DNA of 64,000 nucleotides from Gallionella sp. Its GTDB lineage: Bacteria > Pseudomonadota > Gammaproteobacteria > Burkholderiales > Gallionellaceae. The position numbers and the translations under genes were made by a program. Below, piece by piece: positions 40,487 through 51,527 of the stretch. The DNA is taken from NCBI GenBank assembly GCA_028687575.1, contig JAQTZW010000002.1, positions 266,856 through 330,855 of the forward strand, read 5' to 3'. The notes beneath the pieces are model-generated. The model was not told the origin of the DNA. It searched no databases and saw nothing but the letters and a program-made list of their open reading frames with translations. Numbering within the stretch: position 1 is the stretch's first letter; every line of letters starts with the position of its first letter.

Positions 40487-41263
40487 ATGCCATTTGTAGA
40501 TTCACACTGTCATATCAATTTTTCCGAACTGGCTCAGAACATCACCGGACTGCGTGACAAGATGCAGCAGAACGAAGTGGTCGGCGCGCTGTGCGTGTCG
40601 GTCAATCTGGCCGACTTCCCGGCGGTACTGGTAATGGCAGAGGGTTATCCCAACATCTACGCCTCGGTCGGTGTGCATCCCGACTATGAGGATGTCGAAG
40701 AGCCCGATGTGGCGCGATTGGTGGGGTTGGCGCAGCACCCGAAAGTCATCGCCATCGGCGAGACCGGGCTGGATTACTACCGGCTGACCGGTGATCTGGA
40801 GTGGCAGCGCGAGCGTTTTCGCACCCATATCCGCGCTGCACGGCAATCCGGCAAGCCGCTGATCATCCATACCCGCAGTGCCGCCGAGGATACCCTGCGC
40901 ATCATGGCGGAAGAGGACGCGGCGGCGGTTGGCGGGGTGATGCACTGTTTCACCGAGAGCTGGGAAGTAGCGCAAGCCGCGCTGGCGATGGGTTTTTACA
41001 TCTCGTTTTCCGGCATCGTCACCTTCAAAAATGCCAAGCAGCTCAAGGAGGTGGCGCAGCGCGTGCCGCTGGAGCGCATCCTGATCGAGACCGATGCGCC
41101 CTATCTCGCGCCGGTGCCGTTTCGCGGCAAACTCAATGAGCCGGCCTATGTGAAGCATGTCGCCGAAGAGATCGCGCTGCTGCGCGGCATCTCGTTGGAT
41201 GAAGTCGGCCAGCGCACCACGGAAAATTTCACCCGACTGTTCGGGGTGAAATTTTTTTCATAA
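40487..41263 (+). CDS. tatD: TatD family metal-dependent DNase
   Basis: A 258-residue TIM-barrel hydrolase of the TatD/YcfH group. Metal ligands are visible in VDSHCHINF, AIGETGLDYYR, LIIHTRSA, HCFTES and IETDAPYLAP. It starts 2 bases after holB, the usual place for the YcfH subgroup, and closes the operon. The last codons form the stem of an intrinsic terminator. Confidence 0.94.
   Translation: MPFVDSHCHINFSELAQNITGLRDKMQQNEVVGALCVSVNLADFPAVLVMAEGYPNIYASVGVHPDYEDVEEPDVARLVGLAQHPKVIAIGETGLDYYRLTGDLEWQRERFRTHIRAARQSGKPLIIHTRSAAEDTLRIMAEEDAAAVGGVMHCFTESWEVAQAALAMGFYISFSGIVTFKNAKQLKEVAQRVPLERILIETDAPYLAPVPFRGKLNEPAYVKHVAEEIALLRGISLDEVGQRTTENFTRLFGVKFFS
41226..41258 (+). terminator. Intrinsic terminator embedded in the end of tatD
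   Basis: Stem ATTTCACCCGA / TCGGGGTGAAAT with one bulge and a CTGT loop, then seven Ts. The T run encodes part of the C-terminal KFFS of TatD. Confidence 0.7.
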
Positions 41264-41268
41264 AAAAG

Positions 41269-41296
41269 TTGACAGAATTTTTTCTGCCCCTATAAT
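41269..41296 (+). promoter_or_regulatory. Strong sigma-70 promoter of the tRNA cluster
   Basis: Consensus TTGACA (41269-41274), 16 bases, consensus TATAAT (41291-41296). The following CGCGGC discriminator is GC-rich, the mark of stable-RNA promoters under stringent (ppGpp) control. Transcription should start near 41303, 8 bases before the first tRNA. Confidence 0.85.
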
Positions 41297-41310
41297 TCGC
41301 GGCTCGCAAA

Positions 41311-41386
41311 GCGGGAATAGCTCAGCTGGTAGAGCGATACCTTGCCAAGGTATAGGTCGAGAGTTCGAACCTCTTTTCCCGCTCCA
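41311..41386 (+). tRNA. tRNA-Gly (GCC), copy 1
   Basis: A 76-base cloverleaf with acceptor GCGGGAA / TTCCCGC, D-loop AGCTCAGCTGGTAGAGC, anticodon loop TTGCCAA on an ATACC/GGTAT stem, T-loop GTTCGAAC and encoded CCA. Confidence 0.97.
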
Positions 41387-41433
41387 GTTTTTCGGAGTTC
41401 CGTTTTACGGTTTTTGTTTTTGCGATGCTCCAT

Positions 41434-41509
41434 GCGGGAATAGCTCAGCTGGTAGAGCGATACCTTGCCAAGGTATAGGTCGAGAGTTCGAACCTCTTTT
41501 CCCGCTCCA
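41434..41509 (+). tRNA. tRNA-Gly (GCC), copy 2
   Basis: Identical in all 76 bases to the copy 47 bases upstream, including the encoded CCA; the flanks differ. This indicates either gene conversion or a duplication limited to the gene. Confidence 0.97.
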
Positions 41510-41562
41510 AACTCTAAGGGAAAGCATCATGCTTTCCCTTATTTATTCAGGCTTCTGAACAC

Positions 41563-41636
41563 GGTGCGTTAGCAAAGCGGTTATGCCCCGGATTGCAAAT
41601 CCGGTTAGCCCAGTTCGACTCTGGGACGCACCTCCA
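41563..41636 (+). tRNA. tRNA-Cys (GCA)
   Basis: A 74-base tRNA starting GGTGCGT, with anticodon loop TTGCAAA between CCGGA-type stems, T-arm GTTCGACTC and encoded CCA after the TCC end. The Gly-Gly-Cys-Leu order is a common proteobacterial cluster. Confidence 0.95.
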
Positions 41637-41643
41637 AACACCT

Positions 41644-41732
41644 GCCCGGATGGTGAAATTGGTAGACACAACGGACTTAAAATCCGTCGGGGAGCGATCT
41701 CCGTACCGGTTCGATTCCGGTTCTGGGCACCA
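41644..41732 (+). tRNA. tRNA-Leu (TAA)
   Basis: An 89-base class II tRNA: acceptor GCCCGGA, anticodon loop CTTAAAA (TAA) on ACGGA/TCCGT, a long variable arm (CGGGGAGCGATCTCCGT), T-loop GTTCGATTC and encoded CCA. It is separated from tRNA-Cys by 7 bases and is surely co-transcribed. Confidence 0.95.
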
Positions 41733-41897
41733 TTACCCCGCTGTACCCCCTGATTTCAGGCTGTCTTTTTTAACCTGTTTCCCTCCACTTACGTCTTTCT
41801 GGCTGGTCTGGTTCTTCGGCAGGCTGGCAATCCTGCGCCATCGTCCGTAATATGCGCAGGTTTTTGGTCTGCTTGTCGCAATACATCTGGAGAACCA

Positions 41898-43859
41898 ATG
41901 AGTTCAACTTATGACGAGTCATCGTTCAAGGTACTGAGGGGGCTGGAACCCGTGCGCCAGCGTCCGGGCATGTACACCACGCTGGACAACCCGAATCACA
42001 TCATCACCGAGGTGGTGGACAACGCCTGCGACGAGGCGCTGGCGGGCTATTCGTCGAGCATTGCGGTCACCGCGCACGCCGACGGTTCGGTGTCGGTGCA
42101 GGACGAGGGGCGCGGCATCCCGGTCGGCATCCATCCCGAAGAGGGCGTGTCGGTGGTCGAGGTGGCGTTCACCGTGCTGCATGCCGGCGGCAAGTTCAAC
42201 AAGAGCGACGGCGGCGCCTACAAGTTCGCCGGCGGCCTGCACGGCGTGGGCGTGGCGGTGACCAACGCGCTGTCCACCGCCATCGAGGTGACGGTGTTCC
42301 GCGATGGCGGTGAGCATCGGGTGCGTTTCGTGGGCGGCGTGGCGGAACGGCCACTGGAAAAAGTGGCCGCCTGCGCCAAACGCAAGAGCGGCACGACGGT
42401 CAGGGTGTGGCCGGATGTCAGCTATTTCGACAGTCCCGCCGTCAACCTCGCGCAACTGGAACGCGCGCTGCGCGCCAAGGCGGTGTTGCTGCCGGGCGTG
42501 ACGGTCACGCTGAACATCGAGCAGAGCGGCGAGAGCAAGTCGTGGTCGTATCCCGACGGTTTGCGAAGCTATCTGGCCGAAACGCTGGCCGAGCAGGAGC
42601 TGGCCGCGCCTATCTTCACCGGCGAGCGTTACATCGCCAAAGGCGGCGACGAGACCTACGCCGAAGGCGAGGGCGCGGCCTGGGCGCTGGCCTGGGCGGA
42701 GGAGGGCGCGATCTGCCGCGAGTCTTACGTCAATCTGATCCCCACCTGGTCGGGCGGTACGCACGATTCGGGCCTGCGCGACGGCGTGTATAACGCGGTG
42801 AAGAGCTTCATCGAGCTGCACGGCATGTTGCCCAAGGGCGTCAAGCTGACCTCGGACGACGTGTTCTCGCGCGTCAGTTTCGTGCTGTCGGCCAAGGTGC
42901 TGGACCCGTCGTTTCAGGGGCAGACCAAGGAGAAACTGGTGTCGCGCGGCGCGCTGAAGCTGGTCTCCATGCTGGTGGCCGACCCGCTGCTGCTGTGGTT
43001 GAACGAGCATGTCGAATACGGCAAGAAGATCGCCGACATCTGCATCAAACAGGCGCAGAGCCGGATGAAGTCCGGCCAGAAGATCGAGAAGAAGAAAGGC
43101 TCGTCGGTCGCGGTGCTGCCCGGCAAGCTGACCGACGCGGCGGATTTCAACCCGGAGCGCAACGAGCTGTTTCTGGTCGAGGGCGATTCGGCGGGCGGCT
43201 CGGCCAAGCAGGGGCGCGACAAGGAGTTCCAGGCCATCCTGCCGTTGCGCGGCAAGGTGCTCAACACCTTCGAGGTGGAGCGCGACCGGCTGTATTCCAA
43301 CGCCGAGGTGCACGACATCGCGGTGGCGATCGGCGTGGACCCGCACGACCTGAACGACCAGGCCGACCTGTCCGGGCTGCGCTATCACAGCATCTACATC
43401 ATGGCCGACGCCGACGTGGACGGTTCGCACATCGCCACGCTGCTGCTGACGCTGTTCTTCCGCCATTTCCCCAAGTTGGTGGCCGCCGGCCACATCTATC
43501 TGGCGCAGCCGCCGCTGTTCCGGCTGGACGTGCCGGCGCAGGGCAAGAAACCGGTGCGCAAGCTGTATGCCTTGAATACCGACGAACTGGCTTCCATCGA
43601 GGACAGGTTGCGCAAGGAGAAGGTGCGCGACGGTTCGTGGAGCGTGTCGCGTTTCAAGGGGCTGGGCGAGATGAATCCGATACAGTTGTGGGAAACCACC
43701 ATGTGTCCGGACACGCGCCGCGCACTGCGCGTCGAACTCGATGACCTGTCGTTCCGGGCGACAGAGGCGACCATGACCATGCTGATGGCGAAGAAGGAAT
43801 CGGGTTCCAGACGGGAATGGCTGGAATTCCACGGAAACGAGGTGACGGGCGATGTCTGA
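41898..43859 (+). CDS. parE: DNA topoisomerase IV subunit B
   Basis: ATPase subunit of the chromosome-decatenating type II topoisomerase. The 653-residue protein has the GHKL ATP site ([27 protein letters not shown]), a transducer domain, and the TOPRIM part with Glu428 in VEGDSAGG and [11 protein letters not shown]. The length of about 650, without a long GyrB insertion, and pairing with parC point to ParE rather than GyrB. GGAGA precedes ATG 41898. It overlaps parC by 8 bases. Confidence 0.95.
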   Translation: MSSTYDESSFKVLRGLEPVRQRPGMYTTLDNPNHIITEVVDNACDEALAGYSSSIAVTAHADGSVSVQDEGRGIPVGIHPEEGVSVVEVAFTVLHAGGKFNKSDGGAYKFAGGLHGVGVAVTNALSTAIEVTVFRDGGEHRVRFVGGVAERPLEKVAACAKRKSGTTVRVWPDVSYFDSPAVNLAQLERALRAKAVLLPGVTVTLNIEQSGESKSWSYPDGLRSYLAETLAEQELAAPIFTGERYIAKGGDETYAEGEGAAWALAWAEEGAICRESYVNLIPTWSGGTHDSGLRDGVYNAVKSFIELHGMLPKGVKLTSDDVFSRVSFVLSAKVLDPSFQGQTKEKLVSRGALKLVSMLVADPLLLWLNEHVEYGKKIADICIKQAQSRMKSGQKIEKKKGSSVAVLPGKLTDAADFNPERNELFLVEGDSAGGSAKQGRDKEFQAILPLRGKVLNTFEVERDRLYSNAEVHDIAVAIGVDPHDLNDQADLSGLRYHSIYIMADADVDGSHIATLLLTLFFRHFPKLVAAGHIYLAQPPLFRLDVPAQGKKPVRKLYALNTDELASIEDRLRKEKVRDGSWSVSRFKGLGEMNPIQLWETTMCPDTRRALRVELDDLSFRATEATMTMLMAKKESGSRREWLEFHGNEVTGDV

Positions 43860-46299
43860 CAAGCGTGACGATCTGTTCGGTGACGAACAGGAAGAATTGT
43901 TCGGGGCGGACGCGCCTGCAGACGGTGACGAAGCCGTGGCGGACGAAGCGCCGGTGACGGAAGCGGGCGGCAACGGCGGCGATGTCCCCCGCTTCCAACC
44001 GTTGCCCGCGTTGCCGGAGGGCGATGCGGTGCCGCTGGCCCAGTACGCCGAGCGCGCCTATCTGGAATATGCGGTGTCGGTGGTCAAGGGACGCGCGCTG
44101 CCCGACGTGTGCGACGGGCAAAAGCCGGTGCAGCGCCGCATCCTGTATGCGATGCGCGAGATGGGGCTGACCCACAACGGCACCTTCGTCAAATCGGCGC
44201 GCGTGGTGGGCGAGGTGTTGGGCAAGTTCCACCCGCACGGCGACAGTTCCGCCTACGACGCGATGGTGCGGCTGGCGCAGAATTTTTCGTTGCGCTACCC
44301 GCTGGTGGACGGGCAGGGCAACTTCGGTTCGCGCGACGGCGACAATTCGGCGGCGATGCGCTACACGGAAGCCCGCTTGACCGCCATCTCCGAGGTGCTG
44401 TTGTCCGAGCTGGACATGGGCACGGTGGACATGATCCCCAACTACGACGGGCATTTTCAGGAGCCGGCGATGTTGCCGGCGCGCCTGCCGATGGTGTTGT
44501 TGAACGGCGCATCCGGCATCGCGGTGGGCATGGCGACCGAGATCCCGTCGCACAATTTGCGCGAGGTGGGCGCGGCTGCCGCGCTGTGCGTGCGCGACCC
44601 GGCGTGTTCGGACCAGACGTTGCTGGACGCGGTGAGCGGCCCCGATCTGGCGACTGGCGCGCAGATCATCTCGTCGCCGGCCGAGATACGCGAGTGCTAC
44701 CGCAGCGGGCGCGGTTCGCTGAAGATGCGCGCGCGCTGGAAGGTCGAGGAGTTGGCGCGCGGCCAGTGGCGCGTGGCGGTGTACGAACTGCCTTATGGCA
44801 CGTCCGCGAAGAAGGTCATGGAAGAGATCGAGGAGCTGACCAATCCCAAGCCGCGCGCCAACAAGAAGACGCTGACGCAGGAGCAGGCGCAGAACAAGCA
44901 GTTGCTGCTGTCGGTGCTGGACAAGGTGGCCGACGAGTCCGACAAGGAGCATGCGGTGCGGCTGGTGTTCGAGCCGAAGTCCGCGCGCCAGTCGGTGGAC
45001 GAGCTGATGGCGATTCTGCTGGCGCACACCAGTCTGGAAGGTTCGCTGCCGGTCAATATGGTGATGATAGGCATAGATGGCCGCCCCCGGCAGAAGGGTT
45101 TGGCCGAGATCATCCGCGAATGGGCGCAGTTCCGTCTGGCGACGGTGCGCCGCCGCTGCGAACACCGGCTGGCGCAGATCAACGACCGCGTGCACGTGCT
45201 GGAAGGCCGCATGATCGTGTTCCTCAATCTGGACGAGGTGATCGCGCTGATCCGCGAGTCCGACGACCCCAAGGCCGCGCTGATCGAGCGTTTCGCGCTG
45301 TCGGTGCGGCAGGCTGAGGACATTCTGGAGATCAGGCTGCGCCAGTTGGCCAGAATGGAGAGCATCAAGATCGAGCGCGAGCTCAAAGCTTTGCAGGACG
45401 AGGGCGCGGACTTGGGCAAAATGCTCGGTTCCGAGGCGCTGATGCGCCGCCGTGTGGCGAAAGAGATAGACGACGACGTCAAGGCCTACGGCGACGAGCG
45501 GCGCACGCTGGTCGAGCAGGCCGAGCGCGTGGTGCTGACCGCACAAGTGGTGGACGAACCGGTGACGGTGATCGTCTCCAGCAAGCATTGGGCGCGCACC
45601 CGGTTGGGCCACGATCTGGATTTGTCCGGCACTTCGTTCAAGGATGGCGACGGCATGCTGGCCAGCTTCGAGTGCCGCACCGTGGACCATTGCATCGTGC
45701 TGTGCGACAGCGGGCGGGTGTGCAGCGTGCCGGTGTCGCAGCTGCCCGGCGGGCGCGGCGACGGCGTGCCGCTGGCGACGCTGGTGGAGGTCGGTGCGGG
45801 TGCGAAGATCGTGCGGGTGGCGTGCGGCGCGCCCGCACAGCACGTGCTGATCGCCAGCGCGGCCAGCTACGGCTTCGCCTGCACGCTGGGCGACATGATA
45901 GGCCGCAACAAGGCCGGCAAGCAGTTCCTCAAGTTCGACGACGGCGCGCAGCTGCTGCCGCCCGCGCCGTTCGACCCGGCGCGGCACAGGTTCGTGGTGT
46001 CGGTCAGCCGTACGGGCCGCCTGCTGGCGTTCGACCTGGCCGAGATGAAGCGGCTGCCCGCCGGCGGCAAGGGCGTGATCGTGATGGGGCTGGACGAGGG
46101 CGATGAACTGGTCGCAGTCGCCGCCGCAGGCGATGCCGGCATCACGGTGGTCACGAAGAGCGGCACGGGCCGCGAACAGCTCATCAAACTGTCCGCCGCC
46201 GACCTCAAGGCGCACTTCGGCAAGCGCGCCCGCATGGGCCGCATGCTGCCGCTGAAGGCCCGCTCCACGGTGCTGGGCTTGCAGGAAAACGAGGCCTGA
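43852..46299 (+). CDS. parC: DNA topoisomerase IV subunit A
   Basis: Breakage-reunion subunit of topoisomerase IV. The catalytic Tyr171 lies in [10 protein letters not shown], and the quinolone-determining region reads [13 protein letters not shown]. The C-terminal beta-pinwheel (about 520-800) is reduced compared with GyrA and lacks a clear GyrA-box, as expected for ParC. Its 815 residues exceed the roughly 750 of E. coli because of an acidic N-terminal extension of about 50 residues ([20 protein letters not shown]). The next unit after its stop is a relic of uvrB, not a gene. Confidence 0.94.
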   Translation: MSDKRDDLFGDEQEELFGADAPADGDEAVADEAPVTEAGGNGGDVPRFQPLPALPEGDAVPLAQYAERAYLEYAVSVVKGRALPDVCDGQKPVQRRILYAMREMGLTHNGTFVKSARVVGEVLGKFHPHGDSSAYDAMVRLAQNFSLRYPLVDGQGNFGSRDGDNSAAMRYTEARLTAISEVLLSELDMGTVDMIPNYDGHFQEPAMLPARLPMVLLNGASGIAVGMATEIPSHNLREVGAAAALCVRDPACSDQTLLDAVSGPDLATGAQIISSPAEIRECYRSGRGSLKMRARWKVEELARGQWRVAVYELPYGTSAKKVMEEIEELTNPKPRANKKTLTQEQAQNKQLLLSVLDKVADESDKEHAVRLVFEPKSARQSVDELMAILLAHTSLEGSLPVNMVMIGIDGRPRQKGLAEIIREWAQFRLATVRRRCEHRLAQINDRVHVLEGRMIVFLNLDEVIALIRESDDPKAALIERFALSVRQAEDILEIRLRQLARMESIKIERELKALQDEGADLGKMLGSEALMRRRVAKEIDDDVKAYGDERRTLVEQAERVVLTAQVVDEPVTVIVSSKHWARTRLGHDLDLSGTSFKDGDGMLASFECRTVDHCIVLCDSGRVCSVPVSQLPGGRGDGVPLATLVEVGAGAKIVRVACGAPAQHVLIASAASYGFACTLGDMIGRNKAGKQFLKFDDGAQLLPPAPFDPARHRFVVSVSRTGRLLAFDLAEMKRLPAGGKGVIVMGLDEGDELVAVAAAGDAGITVVTKSGTGREQLIKLSAADLKAHFGKRARMGRMLPLKARSTVLGLQENEA

Positions 46300-46306
46300 C
46301 CTTGCA

Positions 46307-46345
46307 GTCGTCACCTTCCCGAACAGCCCTTACCGCCTGCTTCAG
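46307..46345 (+). pseudogene. uvrB: Relic of a uvrB 5' end (13 codons)
   Basis: In one frame the DNA 8 bases after parC reads [13 protein letters not shown], then TAT TAG. The intact UvrB that starts at 47985 begins [15 protein letters not shown]. Of 13 aligned codons, 6 are identical, 5 differ only at synonymous sites and 2 change the residue. The match stops abruptly at 46345, where a repeat element begins. This is best read as the start of an earlier uvrB allele that once followed parC directly. Confidence 0.75.
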
Positions 46346-46350
46346 TATTA

Positions 46351-46427
46351 GTAGGGTGCAATACCCGAAGGGCATTGCACCGGATGGGGTATGGAAAACA
46401 TCCGGCGCAATAACGATTGCGCCCTAC
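46351..46427. repeat. MITE-like / REP-doublet element
   Basis: A 77-base element with 12-base terminal inverted repeats (GTAGGGTGCAAT / ATTGCGCCCTAC, one mismatch). It contains two internal hairpins (GGTGCAAT...ATTGCACC and GGCGCAAT...ATTGCGCC) and a GGATG/CATCC pair. It sits exactly at the break point of the uvrB relic. Confidence 0.7.
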
Positions 46428-46504
46428 GACTTACGCGGGTTGCGCGGCTTTATCGCGCAGCGTCCAGAGAGCGAAGCGAACGGGGTCGACCGCAGGGTTA
46501 GCCT

Positions 46505-47701
46505 TCATTTCGCCATCAATTCGTATTCGAGAACAAAGAGGGCGGCACAGGATATTGCCAACTCATTACATAGATGTAGATATCCGGCATAGGGCATATC
46601 TCTTTGTGCTCCGGTTCCTCCGCTGCGGTAGAACACCGTCTCTCCGTCCCTCCAAATTGACGCATGGTGTGATCCATTTCTAAGGGAACTATCGAGGTGT
46701 TCGGCAAATCTCGAAAGGTCAGGCTGATCCTTGAATGGGTTCGCACGTTTCGCCTTCTCCACATCGTGGACGTACTTATTGAGTGTCATTTGTTGAAATT
46801 GATCGAAAGGCCGCCCACTAAGGATATTGTTCAGACATGCTAAGAATACAAAGCCACTCGTAAGAGTCTCGAACGCCTGCCCATAGAAGAGTTTCGTATG
46901 TTCGAAGTTCTTCGAGCCAACCAATTTAGCTGAAACATCTTGGTCGTCAATCCGTGCGTGGGTAAGCATTTGTGAGAACTCCGTGAACGCACGGAAATAG
47001 TCTGAAAACAATGATATGTTACGCGAGTAACTCTCTTCCCAGTGGTTGGCTCTGTAATATGAAACGAGGCGTTCAAGTTCAGATGCTGCGGATGTCTCTA
47101 ATTGAGAAATCAATGCTCTTGCGGGCTCAATCAGCGCCCCAAAGCGCGGATAGAACATCGCATCAAAGAAGTTATGAATCAGCTCCCGCGTGTTGGAAAC
47201 CGCAACGTGCCCCACGCATTTTTCTCGTTGTCGGCGATAGTCTTCTATTAGGCGTACGAGCTTACGGTCGTTCGCGCCGTTCTTGTCAAGGGTCAAGGCG
47301 TTTCTAACTTCACCCCATAGCTGTCGACTGTTTGGAACCTCAAACAACAGTGCTAAGTCCTGGACTTTCGAGTCCGGGGCCTGTCTGACAAAGGGAAATA
47401 TTTTCTGAGTGAATAGGATGGACGGAAAGGCATAACGATCATGAATTGTCGCTACGTCAAAGGAAAAGCTCGCATGCAAGTTCATTACGGTTGCTTCTTC
47501 GGCATCATCTTGCAATATCCGAACGTTCTCCTCCCCCTCGATTCGCCCACCATGCGCTACCTTGCGGAGCCCAATAGTGATTGGAAGAGTGCAATCGCGG
47601 CAGTCGAAACTGTGGACTTGATAGGTCTCCGAACCCATCCCGATTCGAGCGAGGTATCGGTGGTGACATGCTGCGCACTCAATGTAACCGGAAACGACCA
47701 T
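46505..47701 (-). CDS. Uncharacterised protein with N-terminal zinc ribbon and HEPN-like C-terminal motif
   Basis: Not recognised. A 398-residue soluble, mostly helical protein. Residues about 8-45 have paired cysteines (CAAC ... CRDC), probably a zinc ribbon. Near the C-terminus, LDSSLRNGSHHASI fits the R-X4-H pattern of HEPN RNase-type domains, which occur in many defence and toxin proteins; this is inference. Composition is more AT-rich than parC and uvrB on either side. The gene lies with an IS110 remnant and a MITE between two core genes, so it is very likely acquired. No partner gene is present. Confidence 0.8.
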   Translation of the reverse strand: MVVSGYIECAACHHRYLARIGMGSETYQVHSFDCRDCTLPITIGLRKVAHGGRIEGEENVRILQDDAEEATVMNLHASFSFDVATIHDRYAFPSILFTQKIFPFVRQAPDSKVQDLALLFEVPNSRQLWGEVRNALTLDKNGANDRKLVRLIEDYRRQREKCVGHVAVSNTRELIHNFFDAMFYPRFGALIEPARALISQLETSAASELERLVSYYRANHWEESYSRNISLFSDYFRAFTEFSQMLTHARIDDQDVSAKLVGSKNFEHTKLFYGQAFETLTSGFVFLACLNNILSGRPFDQFQQMTLNKYVHDVEKAKRANPFKDQPDLSRFAEHLDSSLRNGSHHASIWRDGETVFYRSGGTGAQRDMPYAGYLHLCNELAISCAALFVLEYELMAK

Positions 47702-47835
47702 GAGGAAAGTTATGAGGGCTAACGAATGAAAGGGACTTCCCCGTCCCGAAGGGGCGGAGAAGTTTCCGCGAACGGCATCGAAAGTGCCATGATGGAATTT
47801 CTGGATTTCATCAAAACCGACGAGAGGGGAAAGTC

Positions 47836-47919
47836 ATGGCCATTATCACCATCGGCAGCGATCTTGCCAAGAATGTTTTTGCGGTACATGGGGTTAACGA
47901 TGCTAATAACAATCGGTGA
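47836..47919 (+). pseudogene. N-terminal remnant of an IS110-family transposase
   Basis: ATG 47836 opens 27 codons reading MAIITIGSDLAKNVFAVHGVN and a stop after seven more residues. IGxDLAKNVFxxHGV is the start of the DEDD domain of IS110 recombinases; here the third residue of the motif is Ser. The rest of the transposase is absent. The 130 bases upstream (47702-47835) may be part of the IS left end, where IS110 elements encode their bridge RNA. Confidence 0.75.
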
Positions 47920-47984
47920 CCCTATTGGTTCTTCGGATGTCGGGCGAACAACGACAGGCGTTTGCCGGTAGAATGCGCAGCTCC

Positions 47985-50009
<2,025 letters not shown>

Positions 50010-50437
50010 CCGGGCGCACCTTGTGCCGGTAGCGCGCTGGCTTGGGGAGGAGGTTAGACCGAACGATCTGGCCGTGGCGATTGAAAAACGTACACATTTA
50101 GCGGATAGAGCTGCGGATTTCGGTGAGCTTTTCGGGCTAATACCATGTACCGAAAGCATATTTTCGCTTACCCACAAAACCTGTGGATAACTCTGTTGAT
50201 AAGGCTGTCGGCAGGGGGGCTAAACAGGTGTTGTATAAGGACTTTTGTTAGCCTGCCTGTTTTTTGATTTATTGAATATCTTTTATAATTCAATATGTTA
50301 CTGTAAGTGTGAAGGTTTTGTTAAGCACGACAGGCCGCAAACCCGCATGGCATCTGGCTTTGTGAACAATCGCGCGTTGTCAATATGTAATTCGAACTGT
50401 TTTTTAGCAGCTTGCCGGCCTTGGAAATTGTACGGAC
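50010..50437. other. 428-base convergent intergenic region between uvrB and miaA
   Basis: No gene is supported. It contains three DnaA-box-like 9-mers at 50168-50202 (separate entry) and an AT-rich stretch at about 50258-50305. No terminator with a clear T run was seen for either gene. Confidence 0.6.
50168..50202. promoter_or_regulatory. Cluster of three DnaA-box-like sites
   Basis: TTACCCACA (50168-50176, one mismatch, plus strand), TGTGGATAA (50182-50190, perfect consensus on the minus strand) and TGTTGATAA (50194-50202, one mismatch, minus strand), within 35 bases. An AT-rich stretch lies 55 bases to the right. There is no dnaA or dnaN gene nearby. Confidence 0.5.
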
Positions 50438-51367
50438 TTATAGCGGCAATACGTCGCGCACGCGCTGCGTCAGATCGTCGGCCAGGCAGTCTATCGCGAT
50501 GTTTTCCGGCATGGAACGTAGCCAGGTGAGCTGGCGTTTGGCGAGCTGGCGGGTGGCGATGATGCCGGTCTCGACCAGTTGGGCTTGGCTGATCTCGCCT
50601 TCCATGAATTGCCATGCCTGCCGGTAGCCGACGCAGCGCATCGCCGGCAGCTCCGGGTACAAGGGGTATTTGTCGCGCAACCGGCGCAGTTCCTCGACCA
50701 GCCCCTGCTCCATCATCTGCTCGAAGCGCGTGGCGATGCGGCGGTGCAGCACGGCGCGGTCGTCGGGCAGCAATGCGACGGAGGTGATGTCGTAAGGCAG
50801 CGCGGCGGCCTCGCTCTGCTGTCTGAACAGTTGCGACATCGGCTGGCCGGTCAGCCGATAGATCTCCATAGCGCGCTGGATGCGCTGGGTGTCGTTGGGC
50901 GACAGGCGCGCGGCGGTCTCGGCATCCACTTCGGCCAACTGTGCGTGCAGGTAGGCGATACCGTGCGCGGCAATGATCGCGTCCAGTTCGGCGCGCATCG
51001 CCGGATCGGCCACCGGCAGGTCGGAAAGTCCCTCGCGCAGCGCCTTGAAATACAGCATGGTGCCGCCCACCAGCAGCGGAATTTTGCCGCGCGCCGTGAT
51101 GTCCGCCATCAGCCGCAGCGCATCATGGCGGAACGCGGCGGCGGAGTAAGCCTCGGTGGGGTTGATGATGTCTATCAGGTGGTGCGGCGCGCGCAACAAG
51201 GTCGCGGCATCCGGCTTGGCCGTGCCGATGTCCATGTCGCGGTAGACCAGCGCCGAATCCACGCTGATCAGCTCCACCGGCAGTGTCTGCGCCAGCTCCA
51301 CCGCGACGCCGGTCTTGCCGGACGCGGTCGGCCCCATCAGGAAGATTGCGGGAGGGAATTGGCTCAT
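50438..51367 (-). CDS. miaA: tRNA dimethylallyltransferase
   Basis: Adds the isopentenyl group to A37 of tRNAs that read UNN codons. The 309-residue protein has the P-loop GPTASGKT, the [16 protein letters not shown] block with its catalytic Asp, [12 protein letters not shown], and [14 protein letters not shown]. miaA normally follows mutL directly; here the two, on the same strand, are 3.6 kb apart because accessory genes lie between them, so miaA must have its own promoter or read-through from the transporter gene. Confidence 0.96.
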   Translation of the reverse strand: MSQFPPAIFLMGPTASGKTGVAVELAQTLPVELISVDSALVYRDMDIGTAKPDAATLLRAPHHLIDIINPTEAYSAAAFRHDALRLMADITARGKIPLLVGGTMLYFKALREGLSDLPVADPAMRAELDAIIAAHGIAYLHAQLAEVDAETAARLSPNDTQRIQRAMEIYRLTGQPMSQLFRQQSEAAALPYDITSVALLPDDRAVLHRRIATRFEQMMEQGLVEELRRLRDKYPLYPELPAMRCVGYRQAWQFMEGEISQAQLVETGIIATRQLAKRQLTWLRSMPENIAIDCLADDLTQRVRDVLPL

Positions 51368-51396
51368 ATCTTATGAAGTATCGTCATTTGAAATAT

Positions 51397-51516
51397 CGTC
51401 ATTCCCGCGCAGGCGGGAATCCAGCAATCAGACAGATACCGCGTAGCGACAAAATCTGCCGCCCTGCGGTGCAGAGAGGTTGTTTTATCTGGATTCCCGC
51501 TTGCGCGGGAATGACG
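51397..51516. repeat. Inverted pair of dispersed palindromic repeats
   Basis: Left copy 51397-51424 and right copy 51489-51516 share CGTCATTCCCGCGCAGGCGGG-type sequence followed by AATCCAG, in opposite orientation. Each is itself palindromic (ATTCCCGC / GCGGGAAT). This resembles widespread bacterial palindromic repeat families. It lies between the miaA start and the transporter stop. Confidence 0.8.
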
Positions 51517-51527
51517 GGCGGGGCGGT

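Noticed and set aside
40484..40487. A missed pilZ gene between holB and tatD
   Set aside because: Only two bases separate the genes, so the pilZ often found there is truly absent at this locus.
43654..46314. 886-residue frame opposite parC, and a 684-residue one opposite parE
   Set aside because: Both mirror topoisomerase genes with complete active sites. The products are His/Arg/Gln-rich antisense translations with no known domain.
46302..46592. 96-residue frame after parC
   Set aside because: It runs out of frame through the uvrB relic and the repeat element, and has no ribosome binding site.
47726..47971. 81-residue frame over the IS110 remnant
   Set aside because: It reads the transposase relic in the wrong frame. 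The meaningful frame is the one from 47836.
50160..50310. Chromosomal replication origin
   Set aside because: Only three DnaA-like boxes, no repeated AT-rich 13-mers, and no dnaA, dnaN, gidA or rpmH nearby. Kept only as a possible DnaA-binding site.
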